DNA of 64,000 nucleotides from Dryas octopetala (GCA_963921425.1 OY992835.1:12276001-12340000); one strand, 5' to 3'. Shown: positions 28,229 to 41,256, counted from the first letter of the stretch. Notes: generated from the letters alone by a model not told the origin. Translations and numbers: made by a program.

Positions 28229-28910
28229 GCCATCACCCCTAAACGCTCTCTTCTCTCTCCTCAACCCTATCTCTCTCAGCCCAGTATTTTCAGAGGTGGG
28301 GGCAGTGGCTCCTGTGTTCCTCACAAGCCCGCTGCTCTTACCCCCGCGTCTCCCTTCTCCTTCTCTTTTTCTTTTGCTGTTTGGGTTGGTGCTATAAGAT
28401 ACTCTCATCTTTCTTTGTGAGAACTTTTTCATCTCTTCATGTGAGATTTTTAATTCATTTTAATAAAGGAGAGCTTTTCTGATCGCTTTGATTTAGTCTA
28501 TCTGTGGCATTATGTGCGATATGTGCGTTGTGCGACGTTAAATCCTACTTTAGCGACGCTTAGTTGCTCTCTGGAGATCTTTCTTATAGTTTTTCTCTGG
28601 TTCTCATAACAAAGAATAGGGATGTCACTTTGCTCGCTGGTATCGATCCTGCCGGTTATTACTGCCTGATTCGCCACCGCGACTAGTTCGCTAATTTCTA
28701 TGGTGTCTCGCTGGCTCCGTTTGGCGGTTGTAGTGTCTACTCGATACCGATGTTATGAGATCGGGTTCTTATTTCATTGTAAGCATTTAGCTTGTTTACT
28801 CTATTATTATAAGGCTTCTTGCCATAATTTTGTATTTTTTATGCCTTTTTAACTATTTTAATACAATATTATTGCTTTCTCAAAATAAAAAAATAAAAAA
28901 ATAAAAAAAT
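28229..28910 (+). mobile_element. Poly-A-tailed retroposon (LINE-like, internally short)
   Basis: A 10-bp duplication AATTATACTA flanks it (28219-28228 and 28911-28920). The 3' end is an A-rich tail of AAAATAAAAAAATAAA type, preceded by TTTTAATACAATATTATTGC, a sequence style common at LINE 3' ends. Tail plus target duplication shows target-primed reverse transcription. At 682 bp with no RT frame, it is a deletion derivative of a LINE, a SINE-like element or a retrocopy of a transcript. The source was not identified. Confidence 0.75.
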
Positions 28911-29056
28911 AATTATACTACCCACTACTTGTTATTTTCAAGTCGTATTACCAGGTCAAAGGCTGTGCCGAATGTAGTTAGTTTTGGGCCGTAGCCCATG
29001 TACCAAAAAAGATTTTTTTTTTTCAACAGAACAGACCAATTTGGACAAAAACAAAA

Positions 29057-29773
29057 GGTTTTTTTAGCAAGATACTCACCTGAACTTTAACTCGATTTGC
29101 ATATTACCACCTAAATTAAAAATTGAAGCAAGTTGCCCCCTGAATTAAATTTAATTTATTTGCAAGTTACCACCTCCATCCAAATATTCATGGGTTTTTA
29201 GGTCTTTTCATAGAGAAGAACTTGGGTGGGGAAGCTTTTGCCACCTCACCATGCTGAGTGGCAAGGCCCAACCAATTACAAGTGGTCACATGTACAACTA
29301 TTTTTTTATTTCTCTTTTTCTATTTTTACAAACTTTGAAAATTAATTAAAAATAGTTCTGAACTCATAAAAATACACGGAAAATTCTTACGGACTCGTCT
29401 TGACTAATAGTAATTTACTATAGAGTCAAATTATCAATTTAAGAAGTTCAAATTTATTTTTAAAAAATTTAAATACTCTGAATTCTTTAAAAATTCATAG
29501 GATAATCTCCCGAACTTTTAAAAATACAAAGTATGCACCATTGGTCTTCTAAAAACTAATACTACATTTCTCGTGAACACTTACTACCCTAATAACACTA
29601 CCTTTCATAAAAAGTTATTCTCCACAAAAAAACCAAAAAACCCATGAGGATTTGGATGGAGGTGGTAACATGCAAACAAAATTTAATTCATAGGAAAACT
29701 TGCTTCAATTTTTAATTTAGATGGTAATATGCAAATCGAGTCAAAGTTCAGATGGATGTCTTATTAAAAAGCC
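29057..29773. mobile_element. Mutator-like foldback element, 717 bp, next to the PP2C promoter
   Basis: A perfect 9-bp duplication AAAACAAAA (29048-29056 and 29774-29782) brackets terminal inverted repeats of about 140 bp (left GGTTTTTTTAGCAAGA; right end in reverse GGCTTTTTAATAAGAC; both continue through CTCGATTTGCATATTACCA and TACCACCTCCATCCAAAT). No transposase is present. Its right edge lies only about 20 bases from the G-box pair of the PP2C promoter. Confidence 0.88.
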
Positions 29774-29791
29774 AAAACAAAATAATTTGCT

Positions 29792-29808
29792 CACGTGCTT
29801 GGCACGTG
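29792..29808 (+). promoter_or_regulatory. Two CACGTG G-boxes (ABRE-like) upstream of PP2C
   Basis: CACGTG occurs at 29792-29797 and 29803-29808, the second as GGCACGTGTCC, a strong ABRE/G-box context bound by bZIP and bHLH factors. They sit about 35-50 bases upstream of the TATA-like element. Their spacing (11 bases start to start) is about one helical turn. ABA or stress responsiveness is an inference from the motif only. Confidence 0.65.
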
Positions 29809-29841
29809 TCCGCCCGCTGGTTTCACTCAAAAACCAATGCC

Positions 29842-29849
29842 TATATATC
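29842..29849 (+). promoter_or_regulatory. TATA-like element of the PP2C gene
   Basis: TATATATC lies 34 bases downstream of the last G-box. A start of transcription near 29870-29885 would precede a CT-rich leader (29888 on) and a donor GTGAGT at 29934. Confidence 0.5.
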
Positions 29850-30117
29850 AAAATCCACACTCATCAAAATCATTCGTTCAATCGGATCTCTCTCTCGCTT
29901 TCTCGCGCTTCGCTCAAACACGCTTATCGATCAGTGAGTGCCACAAACCCTATAGCTTCTCAAATCTCTCTCTCTCTTTTTTTCGAATAATTTTTTTTGT
30001 AAATGAATAATAATAATAATTGCAGAAATATACTCACTCAGCTTATTGTCATTGTGCTTGTGAGCCTCAAATCAAATTTGTACTTTTTTTTTTTTTGAGA
30101 TATTTTTATTGTTTGAT

Positions 30118-30239
30118 CCGTTTGGTTGCCAGGAAAACGCAGGAATTTTTTTGCAAAATGGTATAAATTTCAAGTGTTTAAGATTGAGTTTATCTCGATT
30201 TTATAGGAATTTTCCACCGTTTTCTTGTAAACCAAACGA
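30118..30239. mobile_element. Short inverted-repeat element in the PP2C leader intron
   Basis: The left end CCGTTTGGTTGCCAGGAAAA pairs with the right end GTTTTCTTGTAAACCAAACG in inverted orientation (about 20 bp, few mismatches). The interior is AT-rich. A related element sits in intron 1 of the gene at 54960-56292. It could be a miniature transposon or a conserved intronic structure. Confidence 0.6.
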
Positions 30240-30728
30240 AGACTAATTAATCTACATGTTTTGTTTCTGCATGATTGGATTCGAAAATGGTAATTGGTTA
30301 TGGCGGTTTGGATATGGTAGAATTGAAATTATGTCTTTTAAGATGGTAGGCTTTTGTGAGAACTTGAATTGATTGGGTGGCTTTGATGGGTTCTGCTAGC
30401 AAGGGATCCATTGATTGATTAATGTTGTTATATATGCATTTATTATTCTTGGGGGTTTAGCCTTGAAGTCCTTCTAGTACTAAACTGTACGAAATGCCAT
30501 GTGTACACATTAAAAAACATTTGAATGTAGCAATTTCTTGTGTGCCAGTCTGTGAGTAGACTCAAATGGGCAGGGTATATGTAATATGTGGGCGTGATAA
30601 AAAATAAGAAAGAAATGTGTGTGTGTGTGTGTGTGTGTGCAAGACCGCAGCATGCATGTGGATTTCAAAATGACTGTTTTGTTTGATGATATATATGAAT
30701 CATGAGTTTGATGCGGTTGCAGCTGAAT

Positions 30729-33700
30729 ATGGGAATATATCTCAGCTCTCCCAAAACTGATAAGGTATCAGAGGACGGTGGGAATGACAGACTTCGATAT
30801 GGGTGTTCCTCCATGCAAGGGTGGCGTTCAACCATGGAAGATGCTGTAAGTCTTTATGTTATTCTTCTTAATTCACTTAGATGACACTTGAGAGTGCAGC
30901 TCAGTAGTTTTTTTTGCATAATCTTTGTACTTGTGCAATGAGATTTACATTTCATATGCAATTGTCATGCTTAGTATTCCTAAACATGGCATTTGTTTTG
31001 AAGTCATTGATGCAGTAGTTATCCTGCATCTTGGTAAGCATTTGGTTTGCTAAGAACAAAGACATATTAAATTATGTACTATGGAAATTGCTATCCAAAA
31101 GAATTTTGGAAATGCACTCAATCGTTCAGAATTTGAAAGTGATATTCAATTATTGACTCAGTATGCTGTATCCTTATGCATCCATCGCGGTCCAATGAAG
31201 TAGAGAGACTGGAAAGAATCTTTTATGGTGAATTATAGTATGAAAACTTTTGGATAGTTTTATTTTACAGTTAAAATGAAGCATAAATGAGAAAAAGGAA
31301 ACATCATTGGTTTAATACTATAAAATCCAACTATAGCATACTAGTGTTACTTTATATATATACTAGTGTTACTTTAAAAGCCAACTATATATCCAATGCA
31401 TGCCAGTAAGCTTTTTCCGTTGTGCATTAAAGAAGTAGACGTGACAGTTACATGAAGAAATTGCAGTTCTTTTTTTAAATTCTATTTAATTCTTTTAGCT
31501 TACTGTTTTAAATTTTTTATTTAAATTGTATTGTTTTTATCCTTTTTTGAAATAAAGGTTTTTAATTTTTTAAAGTTATACCCAAACCAGAACTTTTGGC
31601 CTTTTCTCTGATAATATTTATTGCCCAGAGCTCTTATTCACTGTTGTTGCGGGGTGGGTCCCAACAAGGATGTTCATAAAGTGGATATCCTATTTAGAGA
31701 ATGACTACATATACACACAGACGCACGAAAGGATATTTGTTTTTTGATGGATAATTTAAAAGCTTTTCCAATTTTCATTATTAGCACTCGAATCAAATAT
31801 CCTTTCGTGTTTGACAATTTAAAAGCTTTTGTTTTTTGTTTTAACAATTTAAAATATTTTCCAGTTGTCATTATTGGAGCACTTGAAAACTTATTGTTGA
31901 TTGGAACTTGCTGAAACAATTTGCATGACTGCCTGGAACTCAGAAAATGTATAATTTTTATTATTTGTAGTTGATGAATAGAATTAAGATTTTTCCTTTG
32001 CATATGATGTATGCCCCAAGTTTAAAGGAGTTGTATTCTTTATTATACAGTATTTTACACAGGTATTGTTTCTTTTCAAACGAGTCATGCGAAATAGAGA
32101 AATTATAGTCTTTTATTCAGATGGATGTCCGGTGAACTATTAGCTCTCAAATCTAGCATAGATTATACTATCTTGCCTATTATACACTTACAGGTACTTA
32201 ATTTTTGCTGCAGCATTCTGCTTTACCAGATATTGACAGTTCAACATCTTTCTTTGGTGTTTTTGATGGGCATGGAGGTTAGCATTATAAGTTCTGTAAT
32301 TTATTAATGATTTTTTTTCTTTTTTATTTATCTTTCCCATTATTTTGAGAAACTTTTCTCAGTTATAGTTGTTTTCATATTCATGCTGGACTGCCCAAGT
32401 ATCCTGAAAAGGACTTGTATAGCCAACCTTGATTTTTTCTTGACTAACAGCTTAGTTAAGTTCTATGGAGCTGAATTTGGATATTGTAAACCAAAAGACG
32501 TATACTTTTTGGCTGTTAGAATTCATTAGTTGGTTTTTTAAATAAAAAAAGTTTCTTGTTTTGTTGTTCCCTTCTTTCACACAAGATGAAATTTTTGACC
32601 AATAGAAATTTATGTCACGTCAAAACATCTCGTGCTCCTAGGTGCAGAAGGTCTGTTGACTATGCTAATTATTATAGAACTGGTAATGGTTACAATCTTC
32701 ATTTTAAGCTTTCCTTTACACCTTCTTCTTTTCACTAAAAAAAGCAAACATTAAGATTTGGTTGCTTTTATAACAGGATAAAACAGTTGGCACTTGTTTT
32801 ACTCTTCATGATTGCAGACCTGGGATCCCTTAATTGGAAACCTATCATCATTTAGATAATTTTAGTTAATTATTTGGCAAATCAGTTGGTTTGCCTATGT
32901 TATTGGAAGCTAAGGGTGAATTTCTGGAATATAAAAAGTTCAGGGGCCATAAAAAAATAGTTGATTAAAAATATGAAGGCTACTTGACATGCTTAACCAT
33001 GTATGGTGTTAAATTATTGATATGATGAGTAGTTTTTATCAGCAGCGGGGGGAAAGAAAGAGGCATAATGATCAGTTGAGTGAGGATTTTACATAGATTG
33101 GTACAAATTGTTGCAGAGCTACCAAAACAGATATAGAGAAATTATTAATGATGCAAGTAGGTTAGAATGAAATGAAATAGGTACACAGGATGCTAGTACA
33201 AAAGTATGCATAAATAAGGCAGAGGCCCTGAGGCCAAGTGGCATAGGTCTCCTTACAAACAAGAAGGTGTCTCAAGTCCAAGGCTTGAAACCGAGCAAGG
33301 TATAAAGCTGAGGATGGGCTTCCCCTGGTATGCAGCCCTGCAATTTGACCAATGAAACAGCAGAAAGCACTAATAAGAAGAAAAAAATATAGGGGAACCA
33401 TGTGTGCGCGAGTTTCCATATTTTGCATGAGGACAACATATAGGGCCTAGTTTGTAAAGTCATTGATTATTATTATTATTATTCTTTGCATACGTGGATT
33501 GTGCAGTTACCAACCTTTTCTTGGTTCATATTTTATTTCCCACTTCTCAGCCCCATAGAAGAGGGGAACGGGGTGGTTACTGGTTAGTTATAGAAGTTTG
33601 CGAGATGTAATTTTATAATATTTGATTTTTTTAATAGTTCGGTAATATCTGGTGAGGGTTTTTCATCACTGGTCCATTGGTTTTCAGGTAAAGCAGTGGC

Positions 33701-36700
33701 GAATTTTTGCGCCAAGTATCTCCACCAACAGGTGCTCAATCATGAAGCATATGTAGCTGGCGATTTAGGCACTTCTCTACAGAAAGCATTTCTCAGGTTA
33801 CTTCATCTCTTGTATTAGTAATCTTCATTTTAGCATTTTTAAGCGGATACATCTATGTTATCATTGCCCAAGCACAAGGCTGCAGGAAGGTCTCTCTCCT
33901 GTAAGTAATATGTTTTAAACAGCTTGGGAACTTGAAACCAGGCCATTGTTCTACTACCACTCCCAGCCATGATCATTGCCGCATTGTGTTAATGCGCCTA
34001 ATATATGTCCTTGCATAGTTGCATCAGTACCCGTTCATTTAATATATTTTTCCCATATAGTTGATGCTGAAGTACCATGTTCAAGCAAGTTTTTGTTATT
34101 ATCTTGATTTCATAAGATGCTTGTGTTTATGTATTATTAGTAACAGTTTAAAAGAAGGAGATGACAAAAATTACATTAGAGGGAAGGAAAAATACTTTAT
34201 GAACATTACACAAATTGTAATGTCAAATTCAGTTATAACATTGGTAAACTTTCATTTTGAATTAGCTTTCAAAATTTTACAATCTGTGATGAAACTTTAT
34301 GAATGGAAGAAAGTTGTAATTGGGGGGTAGTGATGGAGAATTTAGACGGGTGTTTATCTATGAAATATTTATTCACTATCTTACCTTGCTTCTAATTGAT
34401 GCAGGATGGATGAGATGATGCGCGGACAAAGAGGATGGAGAGAATTAGCTGTACTGGGAGATAACATAGACAAAGTTTCTGGTATTATAGAAGGGTTCAT
34501 TTGGACTCCTAAGAGTGGTGAAGCTAAGAGTGGTGGAATCAATGACCATTTTGATCAGTGGTCTTCTGAGGAGGTACTGTTTACAACGATTACTTTGCTG
34601 CATTTAGCAGTGGTGCTATATTTTCCATTTTCTTTATTAATCATATGACCAGATGCATCTTTAAAAATTAATGGGGACAGATCTGGCTTGTTGCCCAAGA
34701 ATCTTTTATTCTTGTTGTATAATAGTTTGAGATTTATTTGTCCTAGTCTTTTTGAAATTTTAGGATATTAATTATCTGTTACTTGCAAATTCTGTTTCTC
34801 ATAATTGTCTGAAAACTATTTTTTGGGAAAATCATATCACAGGGTTTGTCGCATGGAAAATCAATGTAATTATTATCAAATTTTCACCATATATCCAATT
34901 GTGGATATTTTCTTGTTTTGTTTTTGTTTCCATTAGATCGGTTAGGACATGGTTTTATTATGTAGGGTGTAGAGTTGGGTTTGGACCTTAGAGTATAGCT
35001 CTAGGTTTTAGGGCTGTGATAAACCCTAAATCTTAAGCGCGTTTGAATGGCACGGAATCCTGGTGAGGCCACACATACAAAAATAGAAATACAAAATGAT
35101 TTTAGGAATGAGTTCATTGCAGGTTGTGTGTGCCATGGGCCATGCTAATCCCCATGCTGGAATTAGTAGAGGCATGAAAGTGCTTCTTTGAGGTTTAAAA
35201 AGAGGGTTCTACGTGAAAGTTTACTATTTTTTTTTCTTTTCATAAGAATTGAAACGGATTGTTCTTAGGGATTAGGCATCAAATTTGAGTCCATTGTAGT
35301 AAGTTGGCATCAAATTTGACTCCGGTGTAGTGCTCTTGCATTTATAGTTTTGATGGATCCAATATAGAAATCTTTCGTGTAGTTTGGATGTCATCATCAA
35401 ACAGTTATGGCATGCTTTGAAGGTTTGTTTTGGAAATGTTAATCTGGTGCATAAAATATATTATACTATGGTCCACTTGAGATAACTTGAAAACTGAAAA
35501 GAACCTATATTGTATTGGGAACCATCTTTGAGTACCTTTTATTGATATTTTGAGATTATGGACCTTAATATTGTATTGAATATTATGGGAATTTGATTGG
35601 TTTACAGTTTACACTATGTTTGATATATTTTACCATGTAATCGGATTTTAATGACACAAAAACTTTTTGTGTTCAAACTATAGGGGCCTCATTCTGATTT
35701 TAACGGACCAAATTCTGGAAGCACAGCTTGTGTTGCTGTCATCCGAAAAAACCAACTTGTTGTCGCCAATGCTGGTGATTCTCGTTGTGTAATATCCAGG
35801 AAGGGTCAGGTATTTCTCCCTCTTTCTGTAGTTTCAATGCAGTTTTTACGTATGGACTTTTAAGTATTGTATTTTGAGGCGACTTTGTTCACTTTTTTAA
35901 TACATCTTCTTAATTATCCCAATTGTCTGTCTGGAAATTCAGCATTTTTATTTTTTTGTAAAGAATCAATGCTAAGACCTGTTGTGCAATATTGATCAAG
36001 GAATATTTGATTAGTTGTTGCTCAAAGTTACGTTACTGTCTTTACTCGGATAAGATTTATGTTTCATGGACTCTTCAAATTGCTCAAGTATTGGTGTTAG
36101 ATATATGTGGCATAGTTGTGGCCCTTGTGGGAGGGGTATTTGATGCAACAATGGAGTATTAGCTACTATATTTGGTATGTTCAAGTTTTATACTGTGGGC
36201 TCATGTGTGATGCAAGACAGTCTTATGTCCTCTCGGGTGTAGGATTAATTGAGTTTTTACAGGTGTTGTGATGTGCAGGGGTGGATCTGGATTTCATTTC
36301 CAGTGCAGAAGTATAGATTTTTTTAAGGGTCATGCTATTTGAACCTACTTATTTGCTCTGGAAGCCCACCAATTTCTTTTGGTTAATGAAATTACAATTT
36401 TAAACTGCATTACATGGCTCTATTGCCACCCAGCCATCCTACTTTCTCACCCACCTTATTTCCCCACCCCACAAGATTTTAAAATAAATATTAATCTACT
36501 CATTTCACCCTCCACCTCAGTGGTGTTGAACAAAGGGAGGAAGATACGCAAGCACTGAACAAAAGGAAATGAAAAAATGGAAATGGTTATGATCCCCAAT
36601 CTGCCGAGGTTTTAACTTGGCGAATCTGACATTGACAATACCTGCCCCTGACCTCAACTTGTGTGCCAATTCTAGGAATAGATCAATTGGTTTTGCGCCA

Positions 36701-39700
36701 TCATGTTGTTTTACTGCAAGCCACTAATCTTTATCCAGATTTTTGTATATGTTGACTTATTCAAGTTTTGAATGCAGGCATATAATTTGTCTAAAGATCA
36801 TAAACCTGACATTGACAGTGAGAAAGAAAGGATTCTTAAGGCTGGTGGATCCATTCAAGTTGGACGGGTCAATGGAAGTTTGAACTTGGCAAGAGCTATT
36901 GGTACATAAACTTTTCCTTACCCGGTGAAGGAGATAACTGAGAAATAACCTCCTTTTAAATTTGTATTGCATGTAATTAAAAATTTTTCGCTTACAGGAG
37001 ATGCGGAATTCAAGCAGAACAAGCAATTGCCTGCTGAAAGGCAGATTGTAACTGCCAATCCAGACATAACTAGTGTATGCCACATTTCATTTCTTCATTG
37101 AATCTATGGGCTGGGATAACAAATTTGAACCATATACATATATAATCAATCTTATAAAAAAAAATGACCTTTTATCTTCTAAGGTTGAAATATTCTTTTC
37201 TGTGATTGAAGTTATATTATTTAGATGCTAGTTATACTTTCGATGTTTTAGTGGAAGAAAGTGAGACTTTCCCTTTTATTTCTTCTTCTTTTGACTTTGA
37301 TTAATATTTCCTTATATAGTTTTTATGGCATTAACCATTGGGTTAAGTTATGTTGTTCATCAGATTTGTTTTCTGTTGCACTAATTTTATATTTTAATTT
37401 TTTATTCCTTGTTATAGGTTGAGATTTGTGATGATGATGAGTTTCTCGTCCTAGCTTGTGATGGGATATGGTCAGTTAGTTTCTCTTTTTAATGTACTTT
37501 GCTATTGAAGAAAATAGGTTTTTTTCAATTACTGCTTTTTCACCTGAAATGTTCTCTGAAGCTGTAGGGGTAGTACTAGAAATCACATTGGCATGCTCTG
37601 AAATCTGATTAGAAGTGTGCAACCTTGATATATTTTGTGAACTTAGTGAACCTCCAAATGTTACACATGAATATGTGAGCTGTAAGACATGTCATGAGAT
37701 TTTAGTTAGTAATTTGGATTGCTTTACTTCTTTCTCGGGGTTGTGAGCCCTCAAGTCCCAACTACTTCTAAAATGTTTTGGATGACTTTAAAGGTCATTT
37801 GGAGGAAATGGTCTTGATTATTTTTTTTACAAGAAGTGGAAATTTGTATCTTCATCCTTGTATCTTTTAATTAATGAAAATATGGTTTTTAGTTTGTCAC
37901 ATTATTCACAAATTTGAAGTGAATATTTTTTATTGTTCTATAATATATGTTGTTTTCTAATTTACAAAATCATGTAGTGGTTGGGCATCAACAACTCATA
38001 GTAGTGGAAGGACTTTTATGGGGTTTCTCACAAATTAAGACGAGTGTTACTAAAACACTTCGCTAGACATACTTCCTGTGGAATAACCAGTCACCATCCT
38101 TTTAGAAGCCTGTAAATGCATGGGATTTCACTATGTGTTATTTTGTAAGAATGAGGTTTATTTGACATTATACTCATGGTTATAGACGTACAAGTAACCT
38201 GGTGTACTTCTTGTTTGTCTAAATGGCAGAGGAAAGTAACCGAAGTTGAACCTCACTGTCTGTGTATCTGGATTTTAAAATTTGCCCTCAAGGGAGAATC
38301 TCTGGACCTACAGATCTTAGACAGCTCATGATTTGAACTTGTCTGTTGTTGAACCAGCTACTCAAATATATCATGGTGATATTAAACCAAAAACTACATA
38401 TAATTATGCAATGTGCTCCTAAATGATGCCAGGTTTTATGTCAAAATTTCTCTGCAACTTAGATAATTTCAAATATTGTTCCCTTGGGAAAATAAGTTAG
38501 GAATAATATTTACTTCCCACCCACTTGTGCGATAGAGATGCAAGAGAGGGTAGTGGTAAGGTGAGGTAATGACTCACTTTTAAGTGCCATTTGGTTTACT
38601 AGGCAATTCGTCAGTGCTGCGACATTCTTGTTTGTTTAGGAAAATAAGAACTGGATCCCTGATGCTTTGATGTTATCTATGTTTACTTTCTCATAACCGT
38701 TAAGGCTTTACCTGACTGGTTTCAAGGTCCCAACTTGCTCCTCACATATTGTTCTTCCAGCTTGTTACTTAATGTCATTTGTTTTTGCCTCCTTGTCTCG
38801 GTTCTTAGAACACATTATTGGGAAGTCCAATAGCCAACAATATTGTTCAACTTAATTATGTTCTTAATTTTAAGACTTTCAAGTGCAATATTTTCTATGT
38901 CTGAAAATAAATATGAAATTACTTATGTAAGATCAAAAGTTCATGTTTTTGTGCTATAACTAAATTGTAGTAAACTTTAATGCAAATATCTTTTAATACT
39001 AAGGTTAAAAGTAGAACCGGAAGTTTGTTTGTAAAGTTTTTTTGTGGAAATGTTCTTTTGAACACAAAGGTCAGTAATTAAGATTGTGCATGCTTCTACT
39101 TGATGCATAAGCATGCATAAAGGACTATGAAGCAAGAAAAAGCAACATCTTGTGGCAATGACATAGATTCCACTGTTACAGTTCAAATGAGGCACAACCT
39201 TTCCCTAGAATGAGGTTTTTTTGACTTTGGTTATAGCATCAATTTTGAAATCTAATTAAGTATGCATAATTAACTTTGTCATATGTGTTTCTTTAAACTG
39301 TTTTAACTTGATGCATAAACATGCACATGTGGATTTTACATTTTGCTACTTTATACACTCTCTCCAGGGACTGCATGTCAAGCCAGCAACTTGTGGACTA
39401 CGTTGGGGAACAATTAAAACATGTAAGTTAATGGGACTTCTGTAGATTTCCACATATATGCGATTTGGGTGGCATAACTAATATTTGTCAACTAATGCAG
39501 GAAAGTAAACTCTCAGTGATTTGTGAGAGAGTGTTTGAAAGGTGCTTGGCACCAACGGCTGGTGGAGAGGGATGTGATAACATGACTATGATCTTGGTTC
39601 AGTTTAACAAGCCTAATATTTCAAATGCGCCTGTGGGGGACCAGCCTTGCGTGTCTAGTCCACCATCTGAGAAGGATACACCATGTGAGAATGATAAACC

Positions 39701-39749
39701 ATCTGAGAAGGATAAAAGCTCAGCACAAACTGAATACAGGTTGGGGTAG
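30729..39749 (+). CDS. Protein phosphatase 2C (PP2C), plant, probable nuclear/cytosolic Ser/Thr phosphatase
   Basis: Ten coding exons: 30729-30845, 32214-32277, 33688-33796, 34405-34573, 35684-35809, 36778-36901, 36998-37074, 37418-37470, 39368-39422, 39501-39749. They sum to 1143 bases (380 residues) with consistent phases. Metal-binding and core motifs: MED at 36-38, FDGHGG at 56-61, GSTACVAVI and NAGDSRCV in the middle, ACDGIWD at 275-281 and GCDNMT at 322-327. These are the Mn/Mg-coordinating aspartates of PPM phosphatases. The start [10 protein letters not shown] is typical of the clade of Arabidopsis PP2C 60/21 (from memory). The C-terminal tail repeats PSEKD-type residues. The ATG lies six bases after an acceptor (TTGCAG, 30722), so a leader intron 29934-30722 is inferred. 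It dephosphorylates Ser/Thr proteins; targets are unknown. No lesion is seen. Confidence 0.93.
33231..33279 (+). mobile_element. Possible tRNA-derived SINE promoter inside a PP2C intron
   Basis: AGGCCAAGTGG (33231-33241) resembles a Pol III A box and GTCTCAAGTCC (33269-33279) a B box with two mismatches, spaced as in tRNA-derived SINEs. No clear tail or target duplication was found, so this is tentative. Confidence 0.3.
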
Positions 39750-40358
39750 TCATCTACTGACCATTGAATGACTATGCATTCTCTGCAAGTTATGGCTTTG
39801 GCGATCCCGGGAACCTTAAATTCATCTAAATTTGGATTGAATTTTCATGACTGTACATGTTTCATGGTACCTTGTCAAGTACTGGTATAGTTTTTGGGTT
39901 CTGTACATGTGTCTGGGGTCTTTTGAGTTCTCTCATGATTTTGAAGAGCTTGCCTACAAATTTTTCAGGACTACCAAACAAAGACAAGAGTTTTGTTCCT
40001 TTAATTTCATATTGGTTCTGAGGATGAGCAATAATTCTCTGAACCAACATCATGCAGTGGCTGTACTAGAGTACAAAAAATGAAAATTGGAATTGGATAT
40101 GTGTCTAGTGAACAACAAGCAAGAATATAATCAAAATAAGATTCTTGGTCTAGATGTTGAGAAACAAATCTTCTACCTTAGAGAACAACACATACATAAC
40201 CTTACATTAAGCTTTTAGTTCTATTTAAAGTCGCCTAAGTATATATCTTAACTGTTAGATCAAATATGAAATGTTAAGATGTGAAATGCATAAAATACAT
40301 CTCATGGTGATCGTGTGCATAAGAAGGCAAAAAAATTATTTATTCTATAGAGGTGGCT
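39750..40358. other. PP2C 3' UTR and downstream spacer
   Basis: There is no second gene. The frame at 39847-40083 lies in the presumed 3' UTR and has no family signature. Confidence 0.5.
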
Positions 40359-40368
40359 AATGAAGTGG

Positions 40369-40510
40369 TATTTATTTGTGCTCACCATGGTGAGCATTAT
40401 CACCATAATAAATGAGTGACACATGTCACATGATTACATTATTGTGACACATGTCACTCATCCACTATGGTGGTTACCATCACTTTTTTGTGGTGAGTAA
40501 AAATAGACTC
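40369..40510. mobile_element. Mutator-type MITE, 142 bp
   Basis: A perfect 10-bp duplication AATGAAGTGG (40359-40368 and 40511-40520) flanks a foldback whose halves match over some 60 bases. Both halves carry GAGTGACACATGTCAC (inverted) next to the centre and CTCACC near the ends. The duplication length points to the Mutator superfamily. Confidence 0.88.
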
Positions 40511-40699
40511 AATGAAGTGGGAGGGGTGAATTGAGTTTTTTTTGTTTCAAGAATTTCAAGCTCCACAAGTCAGATTATAGCGGTTGCCTCTTTAATAGCA
40601 TCAATTGGTCATCTTCATAAGTGAAGGAAATCTCCAATGTATGAAGGAGAAGAGATATTCCAAGGTATATTTTCATTAAGGGTTTTTCGTTTAATTTTC

Positions 40700-41195
40700 A
40701 TGTAAACAACACACCCTAAACCTCTCATGCATTCCTTTTGAGGATTTGTTTTTTTAATTGCATTGGAAGGAATCGAACCATTGACCTAAAGAAGATGTGG
40801 AATGATCATACCACGACATTATGTTAACGTGGTGGGATCAACCACTCATAAAAGTAATGTATTAAAAGTTTGTATTTTCCAATATACAACATGTTTTGAG
40901 AATATATATACTATGCATTAGGAATTTTACATCATGCATTGAGAATATAAATTATTAATACATGGTTTTTTTATGAGTGGTTAATATCACCACATCGGCA
41001 TGATGATGTGGTAACACCGTCCTACCTAATGATGTAACTTTATTTTATATTCCCAATGCATGATGTGTATATTCTTTTTTTTTTTTTTTTAAAGTTATTG
41101 TGTATAATCTCAAAACATGTTGTGTATTAGAAACTTAAACTTTTAATATGTGGCTTTTTAGGAGTGGTTATGTTGATGTGGTAAGACCGTCACAG
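40700..41195. repeat. Inverted array of SINE-head-like modules
   Basis: 60-bp segments at 40843-40903 and 41109-41169 are inverted copies (CCACTC.TAAAA..., ATTAAAAGTTT, ACAACATGTTTTGAGA). A GAGTGGTT...CACCAC...GTGGTA module occurs three times: minus at about 40855-40790, plus at about 40972-41020, and shortened plus at 41163-41192. On the minus strand at 40765-40780 the string GGTTCGATTCC matches a Pol III B box. It looks like rearranged copies of a tRNA-derived SINE or foldback element. A T-run lies at 41075-41090. Confidence 0.5.
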
Positions 41196-41256
41196 ACAAA
41201 CTTTCTTAATTTTAATCTTTTACTTCATTCACCCTCATCACTTAAACTAACTTTAA

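Noticed and set aside
34985..35215. U6 snRNA-like string (GATTAGCATGGCCC on the minus strand) in a PP2C intron
   Set aside because: Only about 14 bases match, with no U6 promoter elements, stem or T-run in place.
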